From: Anthracocystis setariae
Taxonomy: Eukaryota > Basidiomycota > Ustilaginomycetes > Ustilaginales > Ustilaginaceae
Reading direction: 5' to 3'
Assembly (NCBI GenBank): GCA_928724745.1
Contig: CAKMXJ010000019.1
Location: 372,001-436,000, forward strand
DNA length: 64,000 bases
The notes below the pieces were generated by a model. The model ran no database searches. It was not told the origin of the DNA and saw only the letters and a list, made by a program, of their open reading frames with translations. Made by a program: the position numbers and the translations under genes. How positions within the stretch are numbered: the stretch's first letter is position 1; each line of letters starts with the position of its first letter. Shown piece after piece: positions 18,992 to 29,057 of this stretch.

Positions 18992-20300
18992 TCCGAGCCT
19001 CCCTCGCAAGCGACGTTTCAGCCGCACACCAAGATGGACCGGGTGATCATGGTCATGATTCAAGCCTTTGGCACTTAGAAATCCGCGTCAGTGGGCGCTT
19101 GACATCCTTGCCAGTATCTTGTCGCTCGACTTTGGTCCTGACTTACATTCATCACGATACCCTCACTTCAATCACAAGCATGACAGCATGACAGCAATTT
19201 CCTCTTCGATTTTGGCGTTCAGTCTGACGAGCATAGCCGTAGCCGAGTGAGCGAAAGCAGAGGGGTTGGATTAGGCGTCGAGTCGATGCGCTAGTGTGGC
19301 GCTTGGAAAGGGTGCAGGCTGCAGTATGATGCCCATCTGCTTCCCGGGCCCCCTCGTAACAGACTGCACTTTCGCTTTCGGAGGAGGAAGGAATGTGAGC
19401 CCCAAACAGTTGCGTTGCACAAATATGCGCTCAGCCTGAATCCGACGACGACGCAGCAGGTTGCAGCATCTGACACTCTCATCTCGGAAAGAGAGGAACA
19501 TGTTTATTTCCGCCGGCTAGTCAAAGACGCGGCGGCTCGACACAGATGATGTCCGTCACGGGCTTAGACGACGGAGTTCAAGTAGAAAGCTCCAGTTGAT
19601 TGGCTCGTTGTCATCGTATTTGTCTGCCGTGGTGGGGACCATGTCGCAACGACGAAATGCATCGGGTGCTGAACTGCATGAAATTCAACCGAGACGGAGA
19701 GGGCGAGCTGTTCTGTCGCTAGCGTCTTTTTAGAGTGGTTCGCTTAGCAGATTAGATATCAGCGTGCTGCCTCCCCACATGGTATGTGTGGTTGGTGCTA
19801 TCGTGCCTCGCTTCAACGAGGATCACTCTGGCACCGTGGTCTTATCACGATCCCACTAAGCCGTAACAGCAGCGAGAGAAAGCTTGGCGGCGGCATCGAA
19901 CCAATACTGCGGGCCCAACGCATGTCGGAGCATGAAAAATCAACCCGTCGGCTGTTCTTTTGCGTCCGCCTATAACGGGTACAGTAGGATGCAGGGCACT
20001 TGAATCCTACGCAGCACTTTGATTCTTGTCTCGTGATGCTTGCTTGGCCTTTTGCAGTACCCCGCATTATCGTTGAGCCTTGCAGTGACACCTCTTGTTG
20101 TGATCCGGTCTGGTCCATCCTCCCTTGCAACTACCATCCCCCTTGTCTAGATTTGTGTCACCCGCAGTGTCAGTCCCTGCCCACAAGTAGCGCAGATCCC
20201 CTCTACACTGGCGTATGGAAGTGTCCTTGTCACCTCAGTCCCTCTCGCACCAGGATTGAACGCCCAACACCCGCACCACCCTCATGCTCTGACCAACATC
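18992..20300. other. Long spacer upstream of the 12-TM gene
   Basis: About 1.3 kb. Short frames exist on both strands but none has protein-like composition or a recognisable motif, and I see no RNA gene. It likely holds the promoter of the gene at 20301. Confidence 0.4.
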
Positions 20301-22514
20301 ATGCAGCGGCGAAACACCCCTCCCCTCAAGCAGCAGGAGCCCGACATCCTCCCCACCCTCCCCACCCTGCCCTCCGCAGATCATGACTCACCTTTGCCAT
20401 CTTGCCTGCCGCCGGCGTTCAGCGCAGAAAACCCCACCCATCGCCTGTCACACCACCACGACACCACCACCACACTGAAAACACATGTCGCCCAATTCGT
20501 CTACGTCACGCTGCCACTAACGCTCGTCATGGGCATCATCACTGCAGACATGTCGAACCTGGAATTCATCCACCTCATCGAAATCCACGCCACCGTGCCC
20601 ACGCAACACACGCTTCAACCCTCGCAAACCATCCTGAATTTCAACTTGCTACGATGGACGTTGCTGCAATCCGCTTACCTCGTTCCGATCTCGATGTTGG
20701 CGGGCGGCGTGTTGATCCTACAGATGGTGATGTATGTTGGACGTCTTGGCGCGTCGCGCATCGGTGAGGGTGTGAGTGTCACATTGGTGACCACGTGTAT
20801 TGTTGTGGGGTTGATGACGCTGCTCGAGGCGTATGTGGGTGCGTATCGGGTTGGGGTGATCCTGACGCGCATGTTGGCCGGCGTAGCTGTGTGCAGCACG
20901 TTGGGACTGATATCACAGGCGGTCGAGGTCCTTGCGTTCTCCTGCTCAACGACCGAGGTGGTGTTCGATGGCGTACAGCGTCCAGCCGCGGTCGGGTTTC
21001 CCGCCGTGATGTTCGCAACAGTGTACGGTGTGGGCTCGGCTCTGGCATCGGGGTCCATCGTGGCCGGGTATCAGCTGGCGAGACTGCTGCAGCGTCATAG
21101 TGTGGGTTTGGCAGGTATCGCGGATGGTTCGACGCAGGGCTTCCGAACGATGGTGGTGTTTCAAGGGTTGTTAATGCTGGTGCTGGTGTGTGTAGTTGTG
21201 GCACCGTTGTTGGTACTATCGCGTCGACTGCGCAGATGTCCATCTTGGCTCGGTGAGCCAAATGCTAATGTTGGACTCACTGACACCACCATTCCGATCG
21301 AGGAGACGAAAGAACCGACACTGTCATCTCCGACAGAGTCACCAGTGCAGATACTTGAAGACGCACCGGCTATCGACAAGGAGACGAAGCCTCGCATGAC
21401 GCTGCGACTCTCATCGTACGCACCGCCCCTTGGGAGCATTAGCATTCTGAGACGCCATGAGACCGACGCTAGCGGCGATGGCGTGGGTGGATCTGGCAAC
21501 ATTGGCAGCCTGGCCAAGCTGCACAAAGGATTTGGACTTTGGGTGTCGAGCTTGCTGCAGAGGATCATGGTGTTGGTGTACGGTCGCATGGGGGTTGATT
21601 CGGCCGCTTTCGACCTGATCAGCGCCGGCACGTCATCACGCGAGACATTCATCGCTGGCGTGCTGATCGTGTCCAACACCTACATTATCCAGCTCGCCGT
21701 TGTCTCGCTCATTGAACCCATCACCAAAGCGCACTCGATCGTCGACGCATCGCACGAGTTCAAAACGGTACCCACGCTGCCCGGTATGCCTGCACTAGCA
21801 GGCGGGGTGGCAGGAGCGGTTGCATCGATTGTGTTGGCATGGTTGGCAACGCAAAGCGCAGGAGGGGGGAGGGGGAATAGGTGGAGCGATAGACCGTGGT
21901 GGGTACCCATGTTGCTCGCTCTCTGTCTGATTGTTACCATTGCTGGGCTTGGTTTGGCAGTGGTCGCCAATGCCATGGTACCCACGGGCGGTGTAGGCGT
22001 GTGGAGCATCTACGCCGCTACCATCCTCACCTCGGTGGGCAGCATACCGCAATTACCGCTCGCGCTCATTCAAATCTATACCGTCCTTGACGCCCAACTC
22101 GGTCGCAACATGTCCACCCGAGCCGCATCCATCGTGCGCGAAACCGCACACTGGACGACGAACACGAGTAGCGGCGAAGAGCAGCGGCGGCGGGAGGAGG
22201 AGGAGGAGGAGGAAGAGGCGGATTTGAGGGCGGATTTGAGATCGGCAGGGATCGCTAGGGAGGCGCTCAAGTCGAGAGATGCAACAGTGCATGCAGTGAG
22301 GTGGGAGCGCGTGGGCGTGATGATCTCGACATTAACAACGATAGCCACGTCCGAGTTGTTGACGGCATGGATCTTTTTGTTGCCACAAGGTGCGCAGATG
22401 GCGTTCCTGTTTATCAGTGCAGGGTTGGCGATTGCTGGGAGTGTGTGGTTGGTGTTCCGACATACATGGCCATTACGAAGGAAACGCCAAAAGAAGAATT
22501 CAGGTTCACAGTAG
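20301..22514 (+). CDS. Polytopic membrane protein with about 12 TM segments, unknown
   Basis: From ATG 20301 the protein has 737 residues. After a Pro/His-rich head come about six hydrophobic segments (residues 60-310, including LVPISMLAGGVLILQMVMYV and MVVFQGLLMLVLVCVVVAPLLVL), a 150-residue cytoplasmic-type loop, then about six more (from TFIAGVLIVSNTYIIQLAVV to FLFISAGLAIAGSVWLVF). An acidic run of Glu codons (about 22195-22217) interrupts the last two. Basic residues end the protein. The 6+6 layout recalls transporters, but no transporter signature (MFS, ABC, APC) is visible and I do not recognise the family. It lies among other membrane orphans. Confidence 0.7.
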   Translation: MQRRNTPPLKQQEPDILPTLPTLPSADHDSPLPSCLPPAFSAENPTHRLSHHHDTTTTLKTHVAQFVYVTLPLTLVMGIITADMSNLEFIHLIEIHATVPTQHTLQPSQTILNFNLLRWTLLQSAYLVPISMLAGGVLILQMVMYVGRLGASRIGEGVSVTLVTTCIVVGLMTLLEAYVGAYRVGVILTRMLAGVAVCSTLGLISQAVEVLAFSCSTTEVVFDGVQRPAAVGFPAVMFATVYGVGSALASGSIVAGYQLARLLQRHSVGLAGIADGSTQGFRTMVVFQGLLMLVLVCVVVAPLLVLSRRLRRCPSWLGEPNANVGLTDTTIPIEETKEPTLSSPTESPVQILEDAPAIDKETKPRMTLRLSSYAPPLGSISILRRHETDASGDGVGGSGNIGSLAKLHKGFGLWVSSLLQRIMVLVYGRMGVDSAAFDLISAGTSSRETFIAGVLIVSNTYIIQLAVVSLIEPITKAHSIVDASHEFKTVPTLPGMPALAGGVAGAVASIVLAWLATQSAGGGRGNRWSDRPWWVPMLLALCLIVTIAGLGLAVVANAMVPTGGVGVWSIYAATILTSVGSIPQLPLALIQIYTVLDAQLGRNMSTRAASIVRETAHWTTNTSSGEEQRRREEEEEEEEADLRADLRSAGIAREALKSRDATVHAVRWERVGVMISTLTTIATSELLTAWIFLLPQGAQMAFLFISAGLAIAGSVWLVFRHTWPLRRKRQKKNSGSQ

Positions 22515-22809
22515 TAGTAGCATGCATCGTATCTCACTGTATAGCAACGCACATGTATTCTTGTAACAGCAACATCGATGTCTGGACAGGGCCGAGCAGA
22601 GTAGAGTCGATGCTCAAGAGCGAAAAGGAGTGAGTTGTGCTTAAGGTTAGGCGTTGAGCTGTCGAGGAAGAGAGTGGTGTCATGTGGGGTTGAAATCCAA
22701 TCGCGGAATTCGGCGCTCGAGTCGCGTCGATAAAGTCGCACCCACGCTGTCCTCTGATGTTTTCTTTGCTCACCACCAGCATCGATTCTCTCTCTTGGTC
22801 GAAAGCAAC

Positions 22810-23688
22810 ATGGCACCGACAGCCACTGGAACCCCTGCATCATCTGCCACCACCACCACCACCACCACCACCGCCGCCGCCGCCGGCGCTGCTACGGCCA
22901 CCTCAGCGCCTACCAGTCTCGAAGAAGCCACGCAACGATACCAATCCACCAAACTTGCTCTACGAACTGGCCTGGCAAACAAACGGCTAATCGATCGCTC
23001 ACTCATCGACCTCGAATCGCAAATCTACCTCTTCGAAGGATCGTACCTCCAATCCACCGCCACTTCCGGCGGTAACATCGTCAAAGGCTTCGATTCGTAC
23101 CTCAAGAACTCGTCCAGTTCATCCGGAGCAGGTCGAGGCAGCCATGCCAACAATTCGGCCGCCGCGGCAGACATTCCTTTGGAAGATCGCATCTTTTCGC
23201 TCTCATCGGCGACGTATCAGAGGTCGCTCGAGTTGAAGGCGAACGAAGCGTTGCACGACGATATGGAGGAGAGGCAGAGTAGTGCTGCGAACACGCCCAA
23301 GCCGAGCAAGAAGGCAGACGACGATACACCCACAGTGGTCAAGAAGGGTAAGAAGGATAAGGACACAGCAGCAACAGCAGCAGCGGCGGTGGCGATGGCG
23401 GCGACGCCAGCGAGTGCCAAGGATGCGAGTGTAGTCAAGAAAAAGAAGGAGAAGGAGGGGGAGGCGAAGAAGGCGGACAAGGAAAGGAGCAGTACGCCGA
23501 GTCTCAAGACGGCCGGTGGTAAGAATGCGACGGATGGTGGTGCAAGTGCAGGAGGTACTCCAACAAAGGCGGCGGGGACGGGAGGCAAGGCGATCGGGAC
23601 GGCGACCAAGTTGAAGAGAAAGAATACAGATACGGCAGCAAGTGCCACGGGAGGCAAGGCTCAGAAGCGCAAGAAGGAGGATGACTAG
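22810..23688 (+). CDS. EAF6: Histone acetyltransferase subunit EAF6 (NuA4/MYST complexes)
   Basis: The 292-residue protein starts at ATG 22810. After a Thr/Ala repeat head, residues about 35-105 carry the EAF6 core: a helix with LANKRLIDRSLIDLESQIYLFEG, then YLQSTATSGGNIVKGFDSYLK, the conserved GN(I/V)-x(K/R)GF element. EAF6 is a small shared subunit of NuA4 and related MYST acetyltransferases in the nucleus. Family members are usually 110-200 residues; here the C-terminal half is an added low-complexity Lys/Ala/Thr tail with KKGKKDKD, KKKKEKEGEAKK and KRKN clusters. Convergent with COX23. Confidence 0.88.
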   Translation: MAPTATGTPASSATTTTTTTTAAAAGAATATSAPTSLEEATQRYQSTKLALRTGLANKRLIDRSLIDLESQIYLFEGSYLQSTATSGGNIVKGFDSYLKNSSSSSGAGRGSHANNSAAAADIPLEDRIFSLSSATYQRSLELKANEALHDDMEERQSSAANTPKPSKKADDDTPTVVKKGKKDKDTAATAAAAVAMAATPASAKDASVVKKKKEKEGEAKKADKERSSTPSLKTAGGKNATDGGASAGGTPTKAAGTGGKAIGTATKLKRKNTDTAASATGGKAQKRKKEDD

Positions 23689-23740
23689 TAGTGTTGATAC
23701 CCTCGCCACTCGATGCGCTTGTTAAATGTATACCCCCTTC

Positions 23741-23762
23741 TCTTTCTCTCTCTCTCTCTCCT
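23741..23762. repeat. (TC)n tract in the EAF6 3' flank
   Basis: A TC-rich run of about 22 bp lies 50 bp after the EAF6 stop. Confidence 0.8.
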
Positions 23763-23977
23763 CTTTGGCCATAGTCGTCGTTAGGTTCCAGTTGGTTTCG
23801 GCTCACACTCACGTCTGCTGTATCGTAATGTTGTTGCATTTGTATCCTCGCTCTCTTTGCGACAAGGCAAATGCAAAGAATGGCGTTCTCGATGTTTTGG
23901 AACGAGTTGGCTTGGCTTTGCTGGGATTGAATAGCGTGAATGTGTTGCGATGAGGATGTTGTTACAGGTGGCGGAGG

Positions 23978-24328
23978 TTAATCGAAAGCGCCGGGGCGGT
24001 TGTTGAGACGATCGTTTCTCCTCTGGGTGATCCAAAGTTTTTTGCATTCCCTGTACTGTTCGAAAGCGTGTGAGCATTTGGAACGGTCGTAAGCGTGTTG
24101 ATCGAGGCACTTCATGCTGAGTTTGGCCGCGTGTGCGCAGGGGTCGGTGTACTTGGATGGCGTTTTGTGTGACATGACCGCGATAAAGTCTTCGGGCTTG
24201 CTCGGGTCGGTGGGTAACGGCGATGTGGTGGATGCGGTGGACGGACGACGTGGCGTAGACGATGAGAGGTATGAAGATGCAGCCGATGTGGCTGCCTCCT
24301 CGGGCGTGGGTTTGTACTGCGACGCCAT
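23978..24328 (-). CDS. COX23: Mitochondrial twin CX9C protein COX23
   Basis: From the ATG at 24328-24326 the protein is 116 residues. The C-terminal half has the twin CX9C hairpin: C-AHAAKLSMK-C and C-SHAFEQYRE-C, each with exactly nine residues between cysteines, followed by a basic tail (RRNDRLNNRPGAFD). The head is Ser/Thr/Pro-rich. COX23 is an intermembrane-space protein needed for cytochrome c oxidase assembly, imported by the Mia40 disulfide relay. The sequence YTDPCAHAAKLSMKCLD is characteristic of COX23 rather than COX17 or COX19. It is divergent from the p24 gene, with 323 bp between starts. Confidence 0.88.
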   Translation of the reverse strand: MASQYKPTPEEAATSAASSYLSSSTPRRPSTASTTSPLPTDPSKPEDFIAVMSHKTPSKYTDPCAHAAKLSMKCLDQHAYDRSKCSHAFEQYRECKKLWITQRRNDRLNNRPGAFD

Positions 24329-24651
24329 GATGTGCGGTAGTGGTGGTGGTGGTGGTGGTGGTGGCGAACAAACAAGCAAGGTGGAGGGAAGATATTATAA
24401 TGAGGAATAACGTTGTTAGAGTCAAAGTTGGGGGATTGTCGTGCGGGAAGAATTGTAGTGCCAGCTGTGAGTGAGTGGTGTTGGGCGGTGAGATGGACAC
24501 AGCACAGCTCAGACTTTGGACGTTCAACATGTCGATTTGACCATCACCATCATCGTTGTTGGTGCCAACCCTCTTTGTCAACCTCTCGCTCATCCAACGC
24601 TTATCTCACGGACCCCCCAACCCAGAGTACACGAAATCTAACGCCACCAAT
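24329..24651. promoter_or_regulatory. Bidirectional promoter region COX23 / p24 gene
   Basis: The 323 bp between two head-to-head ATGs must hold both promoters. A (GGT)n run of about 20 bp (24339-24363) lies near the COX23 start. No specific site was recognised. Confidence 0.45.
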
Positions 24652-25320
24652 ATGACACGCATCCACACCTTTTACCTCGTCCTCACCTCTCTCCTGCTGC
24701 TCCTGGTCACGCTCACTCCGACGCCTGTCTCCTGCGCCGCGCTAACCACTCTGGTTGGCGCACACGAACGCTCTTGCTTCTACGCATGGGTCGACACTGC
24801 AGGCGAAAAAATCGGCTTCTACTTCGCCGTCCAATCCGGTGGTCATTTCGAAATCGACTACACCGTCCACTCCCCCTCCTCCACCCTCATCACCTCTGGC
24901 ACAAATCAACGCCAACTCGATATCATCTTCACAGCAAACTCCATAGGAGAATACACATTCTGCTTTGAAAACTCAAAATCCACCTTGGTCGCTGAAAAAC
25001 TTGTCGATTTTGACATCACCGTCGAATCCGAACCTCGTCTCGATCTCCCTCTAAACCCATCCACCCTCCTCAAACACCAATCCGCTCCCTTGGAGGAAAG
25101 CATCTCAAACTTGAACGATAAACTCACCCAAATCACCCGAACCCAAAGGTACTTTAGGGTAAGGGAGAATAGGAACTTCGATACCGTCAGATCCACCCAG
25201 TCCAAAATCTTCTGGTATAGTGTCATCCAGAGTGCATCCATGATCGCTATCAGTTTGGCTCAGGTTTACATCGTTAGGGCCTTGTTCGAAAAGGGTCGCA
25301 CAAAGAGGTATCGCGTTTAA
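24652..25320 (+). CDS. p24 family cargo receptor (EMP24/GP25L/TMED type)
   Basis: The 222-residue protein has a signal peptide (about 1-28, TFYLVLTSLLLLLVTL), a GOLD domain with two cysteines (SCFYAW near 42 and FCFEN near 117), a membrane-proximal helix (LEESISNLNDKLTQITRTQRY), one TM segment near 187-212 (SVIQSASMIAISLAQVYIV) and a short cytosolic tail EKGRTKRYRV. This is the full p24 layout and length. p24 proteins cycle between ER and Golgi in COPII and COPI vesicles. The basic tail without the usual FF motif points to a gamma-type (Erp3/TMED-like) member rather than EMP24 or ERV25; that subgrouping is tentative. Confidence 0.85.
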   Translation: MTRIHTFYLVLTSLLLLLVTLTPTPVSCAALTTLVGAHERSCFYAWVDTAGEKIGFYFAVQSGGHFEIDYTVHSPSSTLITSGTNQRQLDIIFTANSIGEYTFCFENSKSTLVAEKLVDFDITVESEPRLDLPLNPSTLLKHQSAPLEESISNLNDKLTQITRTQRYFRVRENRNFDTVRSTQSKIFWYSVIQSASMIAISLAQVYIVRALFEKGRTKRYRV

Positions 25321-25415
25321 AACCCCCCTCACCTCGATCACAAAGCTTTCTCTGTAATTTCTTTCGTCAAACAAATGTCAAATTGCATCACCACATTCCC
25401 AACGTTATCGACGAT

Positions 25416-27731
25416 TTACTCTTCCGACTTGAACTTGACCAACACAGTGCCCTCGGCTACCAAACTGCCTTGCTTACACTTGGCACTCACACTCTCGACA
25501 ATCGCATCTCTAGACGCCTTGAGACTGATCTCAGTCTTCATCGCCTCGAGAATCACGACAGTCTCGCCCTTCTTCACCTGCTGGCCTACTTTCACCTTGC
25601 AGTCAACGATCTTGCTGGGCATGGGCGACGTGAGCGCATCGCCACCTACCACTTCGGCTGAGTCCGAGATCTTGGCGAACCACGATGGTGCCACGATGCT
25701 GAACGACGTCACCACGCCTGTGGGTAGGAACACGGTGTGGTTTAGCGACGTAGCCGCGACCGTGGTGCAACCCTGGGTGCGCAGACCAGCGAGTTGGGTG
25801 GTGCAACCACTCTTGGTCGTCATGGTGACATCGAACGCGGCATCTTGATCCACGGTGGGCGTGACTGAGACTGAAAGTTCACCGAGCGTTTTATGGTTCA
25901 GGTGAAAGGTTCGCGTTTGCGCAGGCATGAAAGCCGCATTGGTCCAGATGGATGCTTTGTTTCCATCCGCCTTGCCTCCCTCTTGAGACGCCTTGAGTCC
26001 CTGCTGGTACAACCAAATGGCACCTTGAGCCACCGCCTCGTTCAACTCGCTCTCACCCGTGTACGGATCGCCAAACAACCCCGTGTCGCCATACTTGCCA
26101 ATGAAGCCCGTCTCTACCTCACCGGCAATAAACTTGGGATGCCTCACAAGGTTCTTGAGGAACTGAATGTTGGTCTGTGGCCCCACTACCTGGTACTGGT
26201 TGAGCGCATTCGCCATGATCCTTAGCGCCTCGGTGCGGTCACGACCCTTGACGATGAGCTTAGCGATCATGGGATCGTAGTGGACACTGATCTCGTCACC
26301 ACTCACGAATCCCGTGTCAACCCTGACCACCGCCTCGCCCTGGTTGGCAGTTGCCACCTCGCCTGCACCTCGCGAGATGAGCGCCGAATTCGAGTGCGTC
26401 AACGTCGTCGTAGATGGCAGCGCAACGTGCACCAGCTTGCCTGTATCAGGCAGGAAGTTGGCATCGGTATTCTCGGCGTAGATTCTCGCCTCGAATGCAT
26501 GACCTTGGATCTTTAGCTCATCCTGGAGCAAAGGCAAACGGTTGCCCGCCGCAACCTCGAGCTGCCACTCGACCAGATCCAATCCGGACACCATTTCAGT
26601 CACGGGATGTTCGACCTGAAGACGCGTGTTCATCTCCATAAAGTAGAAGTTTTCGGGTCGTTGAGCGTCAAGGATGAACTCGACGGTTCCGGCACCGACG
26701 TAACCGACCGCTTTAGCTGCAGCGACGGCTTTTTCACCGAGCTCCTTGCGAAGGTGTTCGGGGAGATGAGGAGCGGGAGCCTCCTCGATGATCTTCTGGT
26801 GACGACGCTGGACTGAGCAGTCGCGTTCCGAGATGTAGACGGCGTTACCGTGGGTGTCGGCGAAGACCTGAACTTCGACGTGACGGGGAGCGGTAAGGTA
26901 CTTCTCGATCAGCACCGTAGGGTCGCCGAAACTTTTTTCGGCCTCACGCTGAGCAGAAGAGAGAGCGTCGGAAAACTCTTGAGCCGAATTGGCGATCTTC
27001 ATACCCTTTCCTCCTCCTCCCTTGACCGCCTTGATGAGCACCGGATATCCGATCTTGTCCGCCTCTTTGGCCAACAAGTCCGGGTTCTGCTCGGCACCGT
27101 GGTAACCAGGCACGCAAGGCACACCGGCATTTAGCATGATCTCTTTGGATGCACTCTTGCTTCCCATGGCATCGATGGCGCTTGAAGGGGGACCCATGAA
27201 GGTGACGCTGTCGCTCTGTTCCAACAGCTTTGCAAACGCAGCGTTCTCGGAGAGGAAACCGTAGCCGGGATGAATCATGGTGGCACCGGTCTTGTTGGCC
27301 ACGTCGAGGATCTTGTCTTGACGAAGGTAGGATTCAGCCGAGGCGGCAGGGCCAATGCAGTAAGCCTCGTCGGCAAGTTTGACGTGTTGGGAGCGAGCAT
27401 CGGCGGTGGAAAAGACAGCCACGGTGGAGATGCCGAGACGACGACAGGTGCGGATGATTCGACAGGCGATCTCACCTCGGTTGGCGATGAGGATCTTGGC
27501 TGGAAGCGGTTTGAGGGACGAAGCCTCGACCGGTGAGGCGACGGTGGAAGCAGCTCGAGACAGCGGAGCGAGCGGGGTAGCTTGGTCGCGAAGAGGAGCG
27601 TGAGTACGAGGCGATGTGTGCAGCTGACGAAAAGCGGGAGCGGAAGCGGTTCGAGCAGCAAGCACCGCGGTACCGGTACGAGCCACGGCGAAGCGCGGCT
27701 TGAGAGCGCGAGAGGTAGTGGTGCGAAGCAT
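25416..27731 (-). CDS. Biotin-dependent acyl-CoA carboxylase, probable 3-methylcrotonyl-CoA carboxylase alpha subunit
   Basis: From the ATG at 27731 the protein is 771 residues. The Arg/Ser/Thr/Ala-rich N-terminus (MLRTTTSRALKPRF) looks like a mitochondrial presequence. A biotin carboxylase domain begins near 78 (KILIANRGEIACRIIRTCR) with the ATP-grasp loop KGGGGKGM, ERDCSVQRRHQKIIEEAP and EMNTRLQVEHPVTE. The C-terminus carries a biotinyl domain with EAMKTE, the biotin lysine being about residue 732. Biotin carboxylase plus carrier without a carboxyltransferase domain, and this length, fit MCC alpha in leucine breakdown. A propionyl-CoA carboxylase alpha subunit is the alternative. The carboxyltransferase partner is not in the window. 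Confidence 0.85.
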   Translation of the reverse strand: MLRTTTSRALKPRFAVARTGTAVLAARTASAPAFRQLHTSPRTHAPLRDQATPLAPLSRAASTVASPVEASSLKPLPAKILIANRGEIACRIIRTCRRLGISTVAVFSTADARSQHVKLADEAYCIGPAASAESYLRQDKILDVANKTGATMIHPGYGFLSENAAFAKLLEQSDSVTFMGPPSSAIDAMGSKSASKEIMLNAGVPCVPGYHGAEQNPDLLAKEADKIGYPVLIKAVKGGGGKGMKIANSAQEFSDALSSAQREAEKSFGDPTVLIEKYLTAPRHVEVQVFADTHGNAVYISERDCSVQRRHQKIIEEAPAPHLPEHLRKELGEKAVAAAKAVGYVGAGTVEFILDAQRPENFYFMEMNTRLQVEHPVTEMVSGLDLVEWQLEVAAGNRLPLLQDELKIQGHAFEARIYAENTDANFLPDTGKLVHVALPSTTTLTHSNSALISRGAGEVATANQGEAVVRVDTGFVSGDEISVHYDPMIAKLIVKGRDRTEALRIMANALNQYQVVGPQTNIQFLKNLVRHPKFIAGEVETGFIGKYGDTGLFGDPYTGESELNEAVAQGAIWLYQQGLKASQEGGKADGNKASIWTNAAFMPAQTRTFHLNHKTLGELSVSVTPTVDQDAAFDVTMTTKSGCTTQLAGLRTQGCTTVAATSLNHTVFLPTGVVTSFSIVAPSWFAKISDSAEVVGGDALTSPMPSKIVDCKVKVGQQVKKGETVVILEAMKTEISLKASRDAIVESVSAKCKQGSLVAEGTVLVKFKSEE

Positions 27732-29057
27732 GCTTGACAACCTAGTCGGTTGGATTAAAGTGTCGCTTTGCTTGGTGTGATACCGAGGTGGTGGATGTGG
27801 TAACAACGAGGCTGTGTTGAACGACGCCAAACAATGACCCGGTCTTGTCCAACCCGGTATCTAGTCTATGATGTTGAGAGGTACAGAGAGGAATCGAGTG
27901 GAGATCTCGATAAGGAGAGGATGGTATGATGGAGAAGCAAGGTGTTGGTTTTGTGGATTTGCGGAGGGAAAGGGGAGCTTTGGTTTGGTTTGACCGATGG
28001 ATCCGACAAAGCCAGAATTGCCGTTCACCATCCATCGACCATCAACAATAATGCACCGTGCGGGGGAAGCAACGACCAACAAATTCTTTGCCCCGCACTC
28101 GCACAGTTGGGTTTGCCCCCATCTTTCGGCTTAAACGGCCGGGCACAGTCACATTCATCGTGGATCGGAGAGTAGATGAAAGGGTCATCGGGGATCGACG
28201 CCATTTCTGCGAAAATTTCATCCTGCATTGCACTTGATGGAATCTGACATTGTCACAGGATTGGCTGACCAGTAAAAATTGCCAAGCTTCAAGCGCAGAT
28301 AGGATAAGTTAACAAGAGCGATCCACAGCTTTGGATCTTCGCTTCCAAAGTAGCAACACTACATCATACTCCAAGTCTGCGTCAAAGAACCGAGTTTTAG
28401 AAAGACACTTTCCAATTGCCGACGCAAGGAGATTGTCACAGACGGAACGCTGCAAGTTTGGATGTGCTATGGTGACATTAAAGGGTTTCAGTGAGAACGG
28501 CGAGTGTGTGGTCTTTGATACAGTACGTGCAGACTAGCCATGATGAGACTTGAATCGATTTATGTTTCATGCTGAAGAAATTGGGCGGTGACAGAACCCA
28601 GTAGTGAGATGCATTGTGCTTGTGTTGACGGACAGCTGGGACAAGATGATTATGCGATATCGATGTAGATGCAGACAGGTTACGCGGACATTTGACTTGT
28701 TCTAAGTATTTGAATCTATGAAAACAGAGCCGAGGCGGGACAGACGATGAAGAGGCCATACAGGTGATGCGTCGCATGCTTGCTTGTGTGGAAACAAGCT
28801 GAGGGACGTGAGGATCAAGATGCGTCGGGACAGAGATGGTGGTATGCTTATGCTAGGGAGACCTGGAGCCAGATGGTTTGAGATTGTCCGGTTGTGTCGA
28901 GAAGACCAAGCTGGGAGAGATGCTTGGGCTGGCATTATTGGTAAGATGCGTTTCGCGTGCGACGCTGCTGCATTGAACCAGTGGGCTTCCATCGTCGGGG
29001 GATTCGAAGGGGTTGGCTTAACAGCGATCCAGGCCGAGGCCGAAGCGGTCTTGAGCA
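27732..29057. other. Spacer with the 3' part of the first tandem-repeat copy
   Basis: This contains the promoter of the carboxylase gene and, from about 28600, DNA homologous to the 3' flank of the second two-TM gene (for example the same 20 bp at 28811-28830 and 30631-30650). A 67-codon Cys-containing minus-strand frame (28025-28228) is noted in the findings but is not called. Confidence 0.45.

Noticed and set aside
19813..20130. 105-codon minus-strand frame in the 19-20 kb spacer
   Set aside because: No motif, no hydrophobic pattern, composition like random spacer.
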